Source: CAVRQM01 sp963732775 (GTDB taxonomy: Bacteria; Pseudomonadota; Alphaproteobacteria; Acetobacterales; Acetobacteraceae). Taken from it: DNA of 64,000 nucleotides. Position 1 is the first letter of the stretch; each line of letters opens with the position of its first letter. The DNA lies in assembly GCA_963732775.1 (NCBI GenBank), contig CAVTAR010000001.1, positions 2,170,001 to 2,234,000 on the forward strand, read 5' to 3'. Position numbers and translations under genes: made by a program. A model generated the notes under the pieces. That model was not told the origin of the DNA. It did no database searches and worked only from the letters and a program-made list of their open reading frames with translations. Shown here one piece after another: positions 19,721-28,042 of the stretch.

Positions 19721-20311
19721 CCCGAGGCCTCGGCCTCTGGGAATCGCGGGAGCGATCAGAGTCCGCTGCCGGGGCTGGCCTACCGCCGGGCCGGCCGCCT
19801 GGTCGCCCGCCTGCAAGCCCTCCTCGCCCTGCTCGCCGCCGGCCGCCTGCCCCGGGCCTATCCGCCCCGGCCGCCCCGCCCGCCCAGCCCGGCACCAGCC
19901 GCCGAAGCTCCGCCCCCGGAGGCGGCCCCGCCAAGACCGCCGCGCCTGCCGCGCCGCGTCGGCTGGCTGATGGCCCGAGGCATCGAGATCCGCTGGGCCG
20001 CAGGGCCCTTCCAGCACTGGCTGCAGGACCCGCAGGTGCAAACCTTGCTGGCCCAGGTGCCGCAGGCCCGCAGGCCGCTCGCCGCGCTGTGCCGGATGCT
20101 CGCCATCCCGCCCTGGCCGCATTCACCCGACGGCCCGCTCCCCCAGCCGAAGCCCCGGGTGAGGAAGCCCCGGCCGAAGAAGCCGCGGCGGCCGACCCTG
20201 GCCGAGGACCGGGCGGCGTGCTGGCACCATCGCTGCATCGAGACCGACAGCGGCTTCGTCGATCCCAAGCGCCGTCCCTGGTGGATGCCGCCGCTGTCGA
20301 AGCGCCGATGA
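19721..20311 (+). CDS. Proline-rich hypothetical protein, start unresolved
   Basis: The frame is open from 19721 to the stop at 20311. It reads LAYRRAGRLVARLQALLALLAAGRLP, a Pro/Ala-rich linker, then RRVGWLMARGIEIRWAAGPFQHWLQ, PLAALCRMLAIP, a basic KPRVRKPRPKKPRRPT stretch and DPKRRPWWMPPLSKRR. Codon use is strongly GC3-biased, as in real genes here. There is no start codon in frame before ATG 19970. A good ATG at 19714 is in another frame and would join by one indel, so the 5' end is probably frameshifted. I do not recognise a function. The 264 bases before it (19457-19720) show no gene or hairpin. Confidence 0.6.
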   Translation, partial: PEASASGNRGSDQSPLPGLAYRRAGRLVARLQALLALLAAGRLPRAYPPRPPRPPSPAPAAEAPPPEAAPPRPPRLPRRVGWLMARGIEIRWAAGPFQHWLQDPQVQTLLAQVPQARRPLAALCRMLAIPPWPHSPDGPLPQPKPRVRKPRPKKPRRPTLAEDRAACWHHRCIETDSGFVDPKRRPWWMPPLSKRR

Positions 20312-20363
20312 GGCGGACGGGCCTTTGCACGCCCTCACCGTTTCGATATCAAACCATCACCGC

Positions 20364-21605
20364 TCACGCCGCGCGGCTCCGGGCGTCCAGCACCGCGCCG
20401 TACAGCTCCAGCGTGCGCCCGGCGATGGCGTCCCAAGTGAAATGCTCCAGCACGCGCCGCCGCCCGGCGCGGCCGAACCGCTCGCGCCGGCCGGGGTCGC
20501 GGGCCAGCTGGTTGATGGCGTCGGCCAGCGCGCGGGCGAAGCCGGCGGGGTCGCCAGGGTCGAAGCTGCCGGGCAGCAGGCCAGGATCGACCAGCAGCCC
20601 GGTCTCGCCCGGCACCACCACCTCCGGAATGCCGCCCACCGCGGTTGCCACCACCGCCGTCTCGCACGCCATCGCCTCGAGGTTGATGATGCCGAACGGC
20701 TCGTAGACCGAGGGGCAGCAGAAGATCGCGGCCCGGCCATACAGCGCGATCACGTCCGGGCGGGCCAGCATCTCGCGCACCCAGATCACCCCCGGCCGGG
20801 CCGCGGCCACCCGCGCCACGCCTTGCTCCATCTCGCGCCCGATCTCGGGCGTGTCCGGGGCGCCGGCACACAGCACCACCTGCAGGTCCGGGTCGATGTC
20901 GGGGATCGCGTCGACCAGGTGGATGATCCCCTTCTGCCGGGTGATCCGGCCGACGAACAGCACGAACGGCCGCGCCGGGTCGATGCCGTGCCGGGCCATC
21001 ACCGCCTCGGCGCCGGCGCCCCCGCCGGGCTGATACTCCTGCGGGTCGATGCCGTTATGGATCACGTGCACCCGCTCGGCGGGCACGTCGAACAGGCGCA
21101 GCACGTCGGCCCGCGTCTCGCCCGAGACCGCGACGATGGCGTCGGCCTGCTCGATCGCGGTGCGCTCCATCCAGGCGCTGAGGTGGTAGGCGCGGCCGAG
21201 CTGCTCCACCTTCCACGGCCGCAGCGGCTCCAGCGAGTGGATGGTCAGCAGGTAGGGGATGCCCCAGAGCTGGCTCGCGAGCAGGCCGCCCATGTCGGTG
21301 TACCAGGTGTGGCAATGCACGAGGTCGGAATCCATCCGGTCCTTCGCCATCGCCAGCGAGCGCGCGAAGGCGTCGACCGCACCGACGAACCGCGGGTCCG
21401 TGCCGCGCCCCGTCTCGTCCCATTGCGGATAGCCGCGCACGCTGAGGCGGCCATCCTGCGACTGCTGCTCGCCGAAGCTGCGCACCTCGACGGCGATCCG
21501 CCTGGCCAGCGCGCGGCTGAGGTACTCCACGTGGACGCCGGCCCCGCCGTAGACGTGCGGCGGGTATTCCTTGGTCAGGAACGTAACCTTGCCCGGTTGC
21601 GCCAT
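20364..21605 (-). CDS. glgA: GT4-type glycogen synthase / maltose-1-phosphate synthase
   Basis: 413 residues from ATG 21605. The N-terminal KVTFLTKEYPPHVYGGAGVHVEYLSRAL and the nucleotide-sugar site VGRITRQKGI, YEPFGIINLEAMACETAVVAT mark a GT4 retaining glucosyltransferase of the actinobacterial GlgA/GlgM type rather than the GT5 enzyme of E. coli. It would build alpha-1,4-glucan or maltose 1-phosphate from an NDP-glucose. It is divergent from glgX. A run of nine G lies 7-15 nt before the ATG and serves as the only Shine-Dalgarno-like element. GlgB and GlgC are not in the window. Confidence 0.9.
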   Translation of the reverse strand: MAQPGKVTFLTKEYPPHVYGGAGVHVEYLSRALARRIAVEVRSFGEQQSQDGRLSVRGYPQWDETGRGTDPRFVGAVDAFARSLAMAKDRMDSDLVHCHTWYTDMGGLLASQLWGIPYLLTIHSLEPLRPWKVEQLGRAYHLSAWMERTAIEQADAIVAVSGETRADVLRLFDVPAERVHVIHNGIDPQEYQPGGGAGAEAVMARHGIDPARPFVLFVGRITRQKGIIHLVDAIPDIDPDLQVVLCAGAPDTPEIGREMEQGVARVAAARPGVIWVREMLARPDVIALYGRAAIFCCPSVYEPFGIINLEAMACETAVVATAVGGIPEVVVPGETGLLVDPGLLPGSFDPGDPAGFARALADAINQLARDPGRRERFGRAGRRRVLEHFTWDAIAGRTLELYGAVLDARSRAA

Positions 21606-21739
21606 GCCTGTTCCCCCCCCCTGTGCCGGGCGCGAGCCTGTCGCCGAACCCGGCGTGGCGCAACCTCGGCAGCCAGGCACGGCATGGCGTCGCGGAGCGA
21701 TCCCGGCGATGACGTCGGCAGCGGCGGGGCGAGGAGCGG

Positions 21740-23764
21740 TTGATGGATGCAGCGATCACGGCGGTCTCCCCCGGCAGCCCCGAGTCGCTCGGGGTCTTGC
21801 CGCTGCCGGGCGGTGCGGCCAACGCGGCGGTCCACGCGCCCGACGCGGAGCGGGTGGAGCTGTGCCTGTTCGACGCCGAGGACCGGGAGACCGCGCGCCT
21901 CGCGCTGCCCGGCCGCCTGGGCCCGGTGTGGCACGGCCGCCTGGACGGCGTGCCCGTCGGCACCCGCTACGGCCTGCGCGCCCACGGGCCCTGGGCGCCG
22001 GAGCGAGGGCTGCGGTTCAACGCCGCCAAGCTGCTGGTCGATCCCTACGCGCTGCGGCTCGACCGCACGCCCCGCCTGCATCCGTCGATGTTCGGCCATC
22101 GCCTCGACGACCCATCGCGGCCCGACGACGCGGACAGCGCCGCCTTCGTGCCGAAGGGCATCGTCATGCCGCGCGACGTCCCGCCGCCCGCCGCCGTCGC
22201 CCGGCCAGGCACCCCCTGGTCGCGCACGGTCGTCTACGAGCTGCACGTCCGCGGCTTCACGATGCGCCACCCCGGCGTGCCCGAGCCGATCCGCGGCACC
22301 TTCGCGGGCCTCGCCGACCCGGCCGCGATCGCCCACCTGGTGCGCCTCGGCGTCACCGCCGTCGAGCTGATGCCGTGCGCGGCCTGGATCGAGGAGCGCC
22401 ACCTCGCCCGCCTCGGCCTTACGAACTACTGGGGCTACAACCCGATCGCCCCCTGCGCCCCGGACCCCCGCCTGGCCCCCGGCGGCTGGGCGGAGGTGCG
22501 CGGGGCCGTGGCGGCCCTGGCGGCGGCCGGGATCGAGAGCCTCGTCGACGTGGTGCTGAACCACACCGGCGAGGGCGACGAACTCGGCCCCACGCTGTCG
22601 CTGCGCGGGCTCGACAACGCCGGCTACTACCGCCTGCGCCCCGACGATCCGGCCCGCTACGTCGACGACGCCGGCTGCGGCAACGCGCTCGCCTGCGACC
22701 GGCCGGCGGTGGTGCGCCTGTGCATGGACGCGCTGCGGGCCTGGGCCACGCTCGGCGGCGTGCACGGCTTCCGCTTCGACCTCGCGACCACGCTGGCCCG
22801 GCGCCCGCGGGGGTTCGACCCCTCGGCGCCGCTGCTGACCGCGATCGGCCAGGACCCCGTGCTGCGCGACCTCAAGCTCGTGGCCGAGCCGTGGGACCTC
22901 GGCTATGGCGGCTACCGGCTCGGCGAGTTCCCGGCCCCCTGGGGCGAGTGGAACGACCGCTTCCGCGACGACGTGCGCCGGTTCTGGCGCGGCGATGCGG
23001 GCACCATGGGCGCGCTCGCGACCCGGCTCGCCGGCTCGTCGGACGTGTTCGACCCCCACCGCCCGCCGTCGCGCAGCGTCAATTTCGTCGTCGCCCATGA
23101 CGGCTTCGCGCTGGCCGACCTCGTCGCCTACGAGCACCGCCGCAACCTCGCCAACGGCGAGGACGGGCGCGACGGCACGGCCGACAACCATTCCTGGAAC
23201 TGCGGCGCCGAGGGGCCGACCGACGATGTTGCGATCCTGGCCGCCCGCCGGCGCGACCAGGCAGCGCTGCTGGCGACGCTGCTGCTGGCGCGCGGCACGC
23301 CGATGCTGGCGATGGGCAGCGAGCTCGGGCAGACGCAGCAGGGCAACAACAACGCCTATGCCCAGGACAACGCGATCTCGTGGCTCGACTGGGCGGCGGC
23401 GGATCAGGCGCTGATCGACACGGCCGCCGCCCTGGTGCGGGCCCGGCTCGGCCATGCGGCGCTGCACGACGACCATTTCCTCACCGGCGCGGGCATGCCG
23501 CCCGACGTCGCCTGGCTGCGCGCCGACGGGGCGGCCATGGCGGCGGGCGATTGGCAGGGCGCGGACACGCTGCTGATGCTGCTGGCGAGCGGCGGCGAGC
23601 GGGTGGTGGTGGTGGTCCATCGCGGCCGCGCACCCGCCACGGTCACGCTGCCGAGCGGCCGCTGGAGCGTCGGGTTCGGCCAGGCGGCGGCACGGGACGG
23701 CGGCTTCGAGGTTCCCGAGCGCTCCGTCAGCCTGCTCGTCGAGACACCCGCGCCGCCGGGATGA
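21740..23764 (+). CDS. glgX: Glycogen debranching enzyme
   Basis: 674 residues. An N-terminal carbohydrate-binding module 48 (about residues 20-110: LPLPGGAANAAVHAPDAERVELCLFD) precedes the GH13 barrel: VYELHVRGFT, LTNYWGYNP, VVLNHTGEG, the nucleophile in GFRFDLATTL, the acid in LVAEPWDLG and NFVVAHDGFALADL. The WNDRFRDDVRRFWRG segment is typical of GlgX. It hydrolyses alpha-1,6 branches of limit dextrins. ATG 21743 is an equally possible start. The 3' end overlaps the convergent nrsF gene by 38 nt. Confidence 0.95.
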   Translation: MMDAAITAVSPGSPESLGVLPLPGGAANAAVHAPDAERVELCLFDAEDRETARLALPGRLGPVWHGRLDGVPVGTRYGLRAHGPWAPERGLRFNAAKLLVDPYALRLDRTPRLHPSMFGHRLDDPSRPDDADSAAFVPKGIVMPRDVPPPAAVARPGTPWSRTVVYELHVRGFTMRHPGVPEPIRGTFAGLADPAAIAHLVRLGVTAVELMPCAAWIEERHLARLGLTNYWGYNPIAPCAPDPRLAPGGWAEVRGAVAALAAAGIESLVDVVLNHTGEGDELGPTLSLRGLDNAGYYRLRPDDPARYVDDAGCGNALACDRPAVVRLCMDALRAWATLGGVHGFRFDLATTLARRPRGFDPSAPLLTAIGQDPVLRDLKLVAEPWDLGYGGYRLGEFPAPWGEWNDRFRDDVRRFWRGDAGTMGALATRLAGSSDVFDPHRPPSRSVNFVVAHDGFALADLVAYEHRRNLANGEDGRDGTADNHSWNCGAEGPTDDVAILAARRRDQAALLATLLLARGTPMLAMGSELGQTQQGNNNAYAQDNAISWLDWAAADQALIDTAAALVRARLGHAALHDDHFLTGAGMPPDVAWLRADGAAMAAGDWQGADTLLMLLASGGERVVVVVHRGRAPATVTLPSGRWSVGFGQAAARDGGFEVPERSVSLLVETPAPPG

Positions 23765-24392
23765 GTGCCACCACCCGGCACACCAGCACCACCGCCAGCA
23801 CCGCAGCCAGATGCACCAGCAGGTCCTCGTAGCTCGCGTCGTACGGGTGCGCGAACCACAGCAGCGAGGCCGAGCCCGAGGCCACCGCGAGCCCGCCCAG
23901 CAGCGCCACCAGCCCGGGCCGCAGCGGCCGCGCCCACCACAGCAGCACGGCGAGCGGCAGCGCGAGCGCGATCGAGGTGCGCAGGATGAACGGCAGGCAG
24001 TGCGTCGCCGCCTCGCCCCACGAGGCCCGGTGCAGGGTCGCCAGCGCCAGCCCGCGCAGGCAGCCGACGCCGCTCGCGCCCAGCCACAGCGCCGCCGCCG
24101 GCGCCGGCAGCCAGGCCCAGCGGCGCGAATAGCCCGGCACGCTCAGCGCGCAGGCGGCCAGGGCGGCCAGCCCCATCGTCGCGACCGAGCCGACCACGGC
24201 GAGCGACAGGTCCGGCGCCGCCGCGACCCGCGCCGCCGCCTCGCGCAGGTCCGTCGTGGACGCGAGCACGATCGCCACCAGCAGCACCGCCGCGAGCCAG
24301 ATCGCCGCCCGCACCCACGGACGCGGCAGCCGGCGCACCGGGCGCAACCCGCTGGCCAGCTGGCCGATCAGGGCCTGGGTCGAGTCGCTCAT
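23727..24392 (-). CDS. nrsF: NrsF-family (DUF1109) membrane anti-sigma factor
   Basis: 221 residues with six hydrophobic segments from about residue 28 to the C-terminus. The N-terminal MSDSTQALIGQLASGLRPVRRLPRPWVR is the family's cytosolic start. Two conserved cysteines lie in the membrane part, GVGCLRG and THCLPF, the positions tied to metal/redox sensing in Caulobacter NrsF. The ATG overlaps the sigma gene's stop by 4 nt, the usual sigma/anti-sigma coupling. It should hold the ECF sigma factor inactive until oxidative or metal stress modifies the cysteines. Confidence 0.92.
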   Translation of the reverse strand: MSDSTQALIGQLASGLRPVRRLPRPWVRAAIWLAAVLLVAIVLASTTDLREAAARVAAAPDLSLAVVGSVATMGLAALAACALSVPGYSRRWAWLPAPAAALWLGASGVGCLRGLALATLHRASWGEAATHCLPFILRTSIALALPLAVLLWWARPLRPGLVALLGGLAVASGSASLLWFAHPYDASYEDLLVHLAAVLAVVLVCRVVALIPAARVSRRAG

Positions 24393-24970
24393 GAGGCGGC
24401 CGCGCCCAGGATCGCGCGCAGCGACTTGATGGCGCGGTGCACGTTCACCTTGATCGCCCCCGGCGTCTGCCCGGAGCGCGCCGAGGCCTCGGCGACCGAC
24501 ATCTCATGCAGCTTCACGAGTTCCAGTGCCTCCCGCTGCTTGCGCGGCAAGGCGCCCACGGCCTGCCGCAACCAGTCCCTCTGCTCGGCGGTTTCCAGGT
24601 CCGTGTTCGGTGCGGGATCGGCGAAGGTTTCCAGCAGGTCGGGCACGGAGGTTTCCTGGTCGCGGATGCGCCGGTCGCGCCGATGCAGGTCGATCATGCG
24701 CCGGTAGGCGATGCTCAGCACCCACGGCACGAAGGGCCGCCCGGGGTCATAGGTGTGGCGCACGCGGTGTAGCGTCAGCAGCACGTCCTGTGCCAGGTCG
24801 TCGCTGCTGGCCGCGTCGAGCCCCCGCCGGCGGGCGACGAAGCGGATGAACGGGGCGAGTTCGGACAGCAGCCGGCGATAGGCGGCCGCGTCCCCCTGCT
24901 GGGCGGCCGCCATCAGCGCCGACCAGGCAGCGCGCTCCTCGGCCCGTCCGTTGTTGCTGTGCCCGCTCAC
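24389..24970 (-). CDS. ECF RNA polymerase sigma factor, SigF type
   Basis: 193 residues from GTG 24970; no strong ribosome site is visible and an internal ATG near 24913 is possible. Region 2 is SSDDLAQDVLLTLHRVRHTYDPGRPFVPWVLSIAYRRM in pieces, with region 4 at LPRKQREALELVKLHEMSVAEAS and TPGAIKVNVHRAIKSLR. The partner NrsF gene overlaps it. The gene diverges from the seven-gene operon that carries a matching promoter, so that operon is the likely target. The sigma gene itself shows no equivalent promoter on its own strand in the 66-nt gap. Confidence 0.93.
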   Translation of the reverse strand: MSGHSNNGRAEERAAWSALMAAAQQGDAAAYRRLLSELAPFIRFVARRRGLDAASSDDLAQDVLLTLHRVRHTYDPGRPFVPWVLSIAYRRMIDLHRRDRRIRDQETSVPDLLETFADPAPNTDLETAEQRDWLRQAVGALPRKQREALELVKLHEMSVAEASARSGQTPGAIKVNVHRAIKSLRAILGAAAS

Positions 24971-24980
24971 CGCGGGTGTT

Positions 24981-25006
24981 GTAACCTGTCTCCCGGGCGC
25001 CGCGAA
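24981..25006 (+). promoter_or_regulatory. Predicted SigF-type ECF promoter, GTAACC-N16-CGAA
   Basis: GTAACC at 24981-24986 is followed by exactly 16 bases and CGAA at 25003-25006, directed toward the operon starting at 25037. This matches the -35/-10 pair I know for sigma-F/NrsF-controlled promoters in Caulobacter. The sigma/anti-sigma genes are adjacent and divergent. The leader would be about 25 nt and carries GAGGAGGAC before the ATG. Confidence 0.75.
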
Positions 25007-25036
25007 CCCGGCGGCATGACACATCGAGGAGGACGG

Positions 25037-25864
25037 ATGCCGGCTTTGCGGGCAGTGTTGCTGTCGCTGATCGCCCCCGTGCTGATCGCCCCCGTGCTGA
25101 TCGGGCCCCTGCTGGGTGCGCTGGGCGCGTCGCCGGCCAGGGCCGACTTCATCAGCGCGCCGGACGTGGTGGTCTACTGCGACCCCACGCTGGCCGCGGC
25201 GCTGCGGGCGGTGTCGCGCGTCTACCGCGCCCAGACCGGCGTGCCGGTGCGGGTGCTGGCCGCGCCGGGGCCGCTCTCGGTGGAGCTGATCGCCCACGGC
25301 ACCCGCAACGACGTGCTGGTGACGCAGGCCGACTGGCTGGACGGCGCCGCCGCGCGCCGGCTGGTCGACCCGTCGACGCGCTCCCAGGCCTGGCTCGATC
25401 CCACCGTGCTGGCCGGCCGCGAGGCGACGCCCGCCGCCGCCGTCCCCGAGCCGGCGGCGCTCATGCAGCCGGCGTTCATGCAGGCGGGGCTGGAGCAGGC
25501 GCTGGCGGGCGGCAAGCTCGGCGTCATCGACCCGACGCAGCCGGGCGGCCCGGACGGCCCGGCGCTGGCCGGGAAGCTCGGCTGGCAGGTACCGCTGGCC
25601 GGCGAGATCGACGGGCCGGGTGTCGCCTTCCTGGTCGCCACCGGCGCCGCCCGGCTCGGCCTGCTGCCGCGCAGCGCGGCGCTCGCACCGCCCGGCCTCG
25701 TCGTGCTGGCGACCCTGCCGGAGGCCGCCGCACCCCCGGTGCGCTACGCCGCCGCGGTGAGCAAGAACATCCAGAGCCGCAATGCCGCCCCGTTCATGGC
25801 ATTCCTGAGGACCGCACCGGCGCAGGACGCGCTGCGCGCCGCCGGACTGGAGATCGAGCCATGA
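25037..25864 (+). CDS. ModA-like periplasmic substrate-binding protein, orphan
   Basis: 275 residues. The signal peptide contains a duplicated LIAPV (15-bp tandem repeat) and ends near ASPARA. The mature part DVVVYCDPTLAAALRAVSRVYRAQTGVPVRVLAAPG, VLVTQADWLDGAAARRLVDP and GVAFLVATGAARLGLLP resembles molybdate/sulfate-type binding proteins. No permease or ATPase gene follows, so it is unlikely to be part of a standard importer here. As first gene of the putative sigma-F operon, before a cytochrome b and a molybdoenzyme, it may assist the molybdoenzyme or sense an oxyanion. It overlaps the next gene by 4 nt (ATGA). Confidence 0.8.
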   Translation: MPALRAVLLSLIAPVLIAPVLIGPLLGALGASPARADFISAPDVVVYCDPTLAAALRAVSRVYRAQTGVPVRVLAAPGPLSVELIAHGTRNDVLVTQADWLDGAAARRLVDPSTRSQAWLDPTVLAGREATPAAAVPEPAALMQPAFMQAGLEQALAGGKLGVIDPTQPGGPDGPALAGKLGWQVPLAGEIDGPGVAFLVATGAARLGLLPRSAALAPPGLVVLATLPEAAAPPVRYAAAVSKNIQSRNAAPFMAFLRTAPAQDALRAAGLEIEP

Positions 25865-26577
25865 GCGCCACCACGGCGACCCCGCCAGAGCTGGCGACCC
25901 CGCAACACCTGGCCGCGCCTCCCGACCTGGAGGAGCAGCGCCACCCGTTGCTCCGCCGCCTCGCCCATTGGGGACAGGCGCTGGCCATCGTCGTGATGAT
26001 CGGCAGCGGCTGGCGCATCTACAACAACGTGCCGATCTTCCCGTTCACCTTCCCGCTCTGGATCACGCTGGGCGGCACGCCCGACATCGCCTACGCCCAG
26101 CACAACGAGAGCGGCACGGCCAGCGCCATCGCCTGGCACTTCGCCGGCATGTGGCTGCTGGTCGGCTCGTACCTCTTGTATGTGCTGCACAGCCTGGTCA
26201 CCCGCCATCTCGGCCGCGACCTGCTGCCGCTGTCGGCCCGCGGCTTCCTGCGCGACTTCGGCGCCGCCGCGACATTCCGGCTGGAGCACCGGCTCGGCGC
26301 CTACAACATGGTGCAGAAGGTGTTCTACTGGGGCGTGCTGTTCGCCATCCTGATGATGGTGCTGTCCGGACTGGCGATCTGGAAGCCGGTGCAGCTGGCG
26401 ACGCTGACCTGGCTGATGGGCGGCTTCGACTTCGCCCGCGTGGTGCACTTCTTCTTCATGAGCGCGATCGTCGCGTTCCTGATCGTCCACGTCGCCCTGG
26501 TGGCCATCGTGCCCAAGACCATGATCGCGATGATCGCCGGCCGCGCCACCGCCCGCCCGCACGGAGCCAAGGAATGA
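25861..26577 (+). CDS. Cytochrome b561/b6-type membrane subunit
   Basis: 238 residues with four transmembrane helices and histidines placed for two b hemes: LLRRLAHWGQALAIVVM, IAWHFAGMWLLVGSYLLYVLH, FRLEHRLGAYNMVQKVFYW and VVHFFFMSAIVAFLIVHVALV. It resembles the b-type subunits of formate dehydrogenase and hydrogenase. It would pass quinol electrons across the inner membrane to the molybdoenzyme encoded next, playing the role MsrQ plays for MsrP but from another family. It overlaps both neighbours by 4 nt. Confidence 0.88.
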   Translation: MSATTATPPELATPQHLAAPPDLEEQRHPLLRRLAHWGQALAIVVMIGSGWRIYNNVPIFPFTFPLWITLGGTPDIAYAQHNESGTASAIAWHFAGMWLLVGSYLLYVLHSLVTRHLGRDLLPLSARGFLRDFGAAATFRLEHRLGAYNMVQKVFYWGVLFAILMMVLSGLAIWKPVQLATLTWLMGGFDFARVVHFFFMSAIVAFLIVHVALVAIVPKTMIAMIAGRATARPHGAKE

Positions 26578-27290
26578 ACCCGATGTTGCACGAGGTCCGC
26601 CGGCGCGGGCTGCTGCGCGGCGGCCTCAGCCTCGGCGCGCTGACGATGCTGACCGGCTGCGACATCTCCGACTCCGACGCCGTCCGGCGCGCGCTCGACC
26701 TGATGTCGCGCTGGAACGACCGGGTGCAGGCGGCGCTGTTCAGCGACGCGACGCTGGCGCCGACCTATCCGGAGAGTGCCATCAACGGCTACCGCTTCAA
26801 CGCCTTCTTCGGCCCGCAGGATTCGCCGAAGCTCGACGCCGCCGACTACCGCCTGCGCTTTGCCGGCGCGATCGGCGACAAGCGGCCCTGGAGCGTGGAG
26901 CAGCTGCACGCGCTGCCGCGGCAGAGCGCCATCACGCGCCATGTCTGCGTCGAGGGCTGGAGCTATGTCGGCAAATGGTCCGGCGTGCCGCTGCGCACCT
27001 TCCTGGAGCGCATCGGCGCCGACACCACGGCGAAGTATGTCGGCTTCGAGTGCGCCGACGGCTACTACGGCAGCATCGACATGCCGACCGCGCTGCACCC
27101 GCAGACCATCATGGCGTTCGAGCAGGGCGACCAGACGCTGCCGGTGGAGCACGGCTTCCCGTTCAAGGTGCGCATTCCGACCAAGCTCGGCTTCAAGAAC
27201 CCGAAATGGGTGACGACGATGTTCGTCACCAACCGCCAGCCCGGCGGCTTCTGGGAGGATCGCGGCTACAACTGGTTCTCCGGCTCGTGA
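26574..27290 (+). CDS. MsrP-like (sulfite oxidase family) molybdopterin oxidoreductase, Tat lipoprotein
   Basis: 238 residues. A twin-arginine signal (EVRRRGLLRGG) is followed by LTMLTGC, a lipobox candidate with Cys29, so the protein is probably exported folded and lipidated. The sulfite-oxidase fold shows DYRLRFAGAIGDKRPWSVEQL, the molybdenum-ligand Cys125 in RHVCVEGWS and the pterin-binding YVGFECADGYYGSIDM and GFPFKVRIPTKLGFKNPKW. MsrP repairs periplasmic methionine sulfoxide with quinol electrons. The exact substrate here is not shown. The overlapping cytochrome b gene is its likely electron donor. Confidence 0.88.
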   Translation: MNPMLHEVRRRGLLRGGLSLGALTMLTGCDISDSDAVRRALDLMSRWNDRVQAALFSDATLAPTYPESAINGYRFNAFFGPQDSPKLDAADYRLRFAGAIGDKRPWSVEQLHALPRQSAITRHVCVEGWSYVGKWSGVPLRTFLERIGADTTAKYVGFECADGYYGSIDMPTALHPQTIMAFEQGDQTLPVEHGFPFKVRIPTKLGFKNPKWVTTMFVTNRQPGGFWEDRGYNWFSGS

Positions 27291-28042
27291 GCCTGGCCCA
27301 TCGCTGCGCCGTCGCGGTGATGGCCAAGGCACCGGTCGCGGGGCGAGTGAAGACCCGGCTCAGCCCGCCGCTCACGCCCGAGGGCTCGATGCGGATGAGT
27401 GCGGCGTTCCTGCGCGACATCACGCGCAACTTGGTCGAGGCGGCTCGCGACGCGCCGATCGACCCGTGGGTCGCCTACGCGCCCGAGGGCGACGCGCACC
27501 TGTTCGACGGCCTGCTCGCGTCCGGCACGCAACTGCTGCTGGCCGACGGCGCGGGCGACATGCCGGCCGGCGTCGAGCGGTTCGGCCGCTGCCTGTGGCA
27601 GGCGACCGACCGGCTGCTCGCTCGCGGCTACGGCGCGGCCTGCGTGCTGAACGCCGACAGCCCCACCCTGCCGACCGAGTTCCTGGTCCGGCTGGCCCGC
27701 GCGCTGGCCGAGCCCGGCGACCGCGCCGTGCTGGGGCCGGCCGAGGACGGCGGCTATTACGTGCTGGGGCTCAAGGCGCCGCACGGCCGGATGTTCGCGG
27801 ACATCGACTGGAGCACGGCCAACGTCGCCGCCCAGACGCGGGCCCGTGCAGGCGATCTGCGCTTGCCGCTGGTCGAGCTGCCGGCCTGGTACGACGTCGA
27901 CGACCGCGACGCGCTCGCGCGCCTGCTGCCCGACATGGACGGGCAAGCTGTCGCGACCGGCCCTGCCCCCTACGCCGCACCGGCCACGGCGGCGTGTGCG
28001 CGGGCGCTCGGGATCGCCGATCTGCTGGCGCGGGCCGCTTGA
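27287..28042 (+). CDS. DUF2064 / TIGR04282-family transferase
   Basis: 251 residues from GTG 27287, which overlaps the molybdoenzyme stop (GTGA). The GT-A-like core reads VAVMAKAPVAGRVKTRLSPPLTPE, VLNADSPTLPTEFL and GPAEDGGYYVLGLK, the DUF2064 signature. Proteins of this family are known as transferase 1 of radical-SAM-associated clusters, including arsenosugar pathways, and resemble nucleotidyl- or glycosyltransferases. A radical SAM gene lies two genes downstream, in keeping with that association. The donor and acceptor are unknown. Confidence 0.85.
   Translation: MSLAHRCAVAVMAKAPVAGRVKTRLSPPLTPEGSMRMSAAFLRDITRNLVEAARDAPIDPWVAYAPEGDAHLFDGLLASGTQLLLADGAGDMPAGVERFGRCLWQATDRLLARGYGAACVLNADSPTLPTEFLVRLARALAEPGDRAVLGPAEDGGYYVLGLKAPHGRMFADIDWSTANVAAQTRARAGDLRLPLVELPAWYDVDDRDALARLLPDMDGQAVATGPAPYAAPATAACARALGIADLLARAA

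Noticed and set aside
19635..20330. Minus-strand protein opposite the proline-rich gene
   Set aside because: The plus frame from 19721 shows better codon-position GC bias and a gene-like Trp/Met-containing C-terminus. The minus frame is low-complexity Ala/Gly/Arg.
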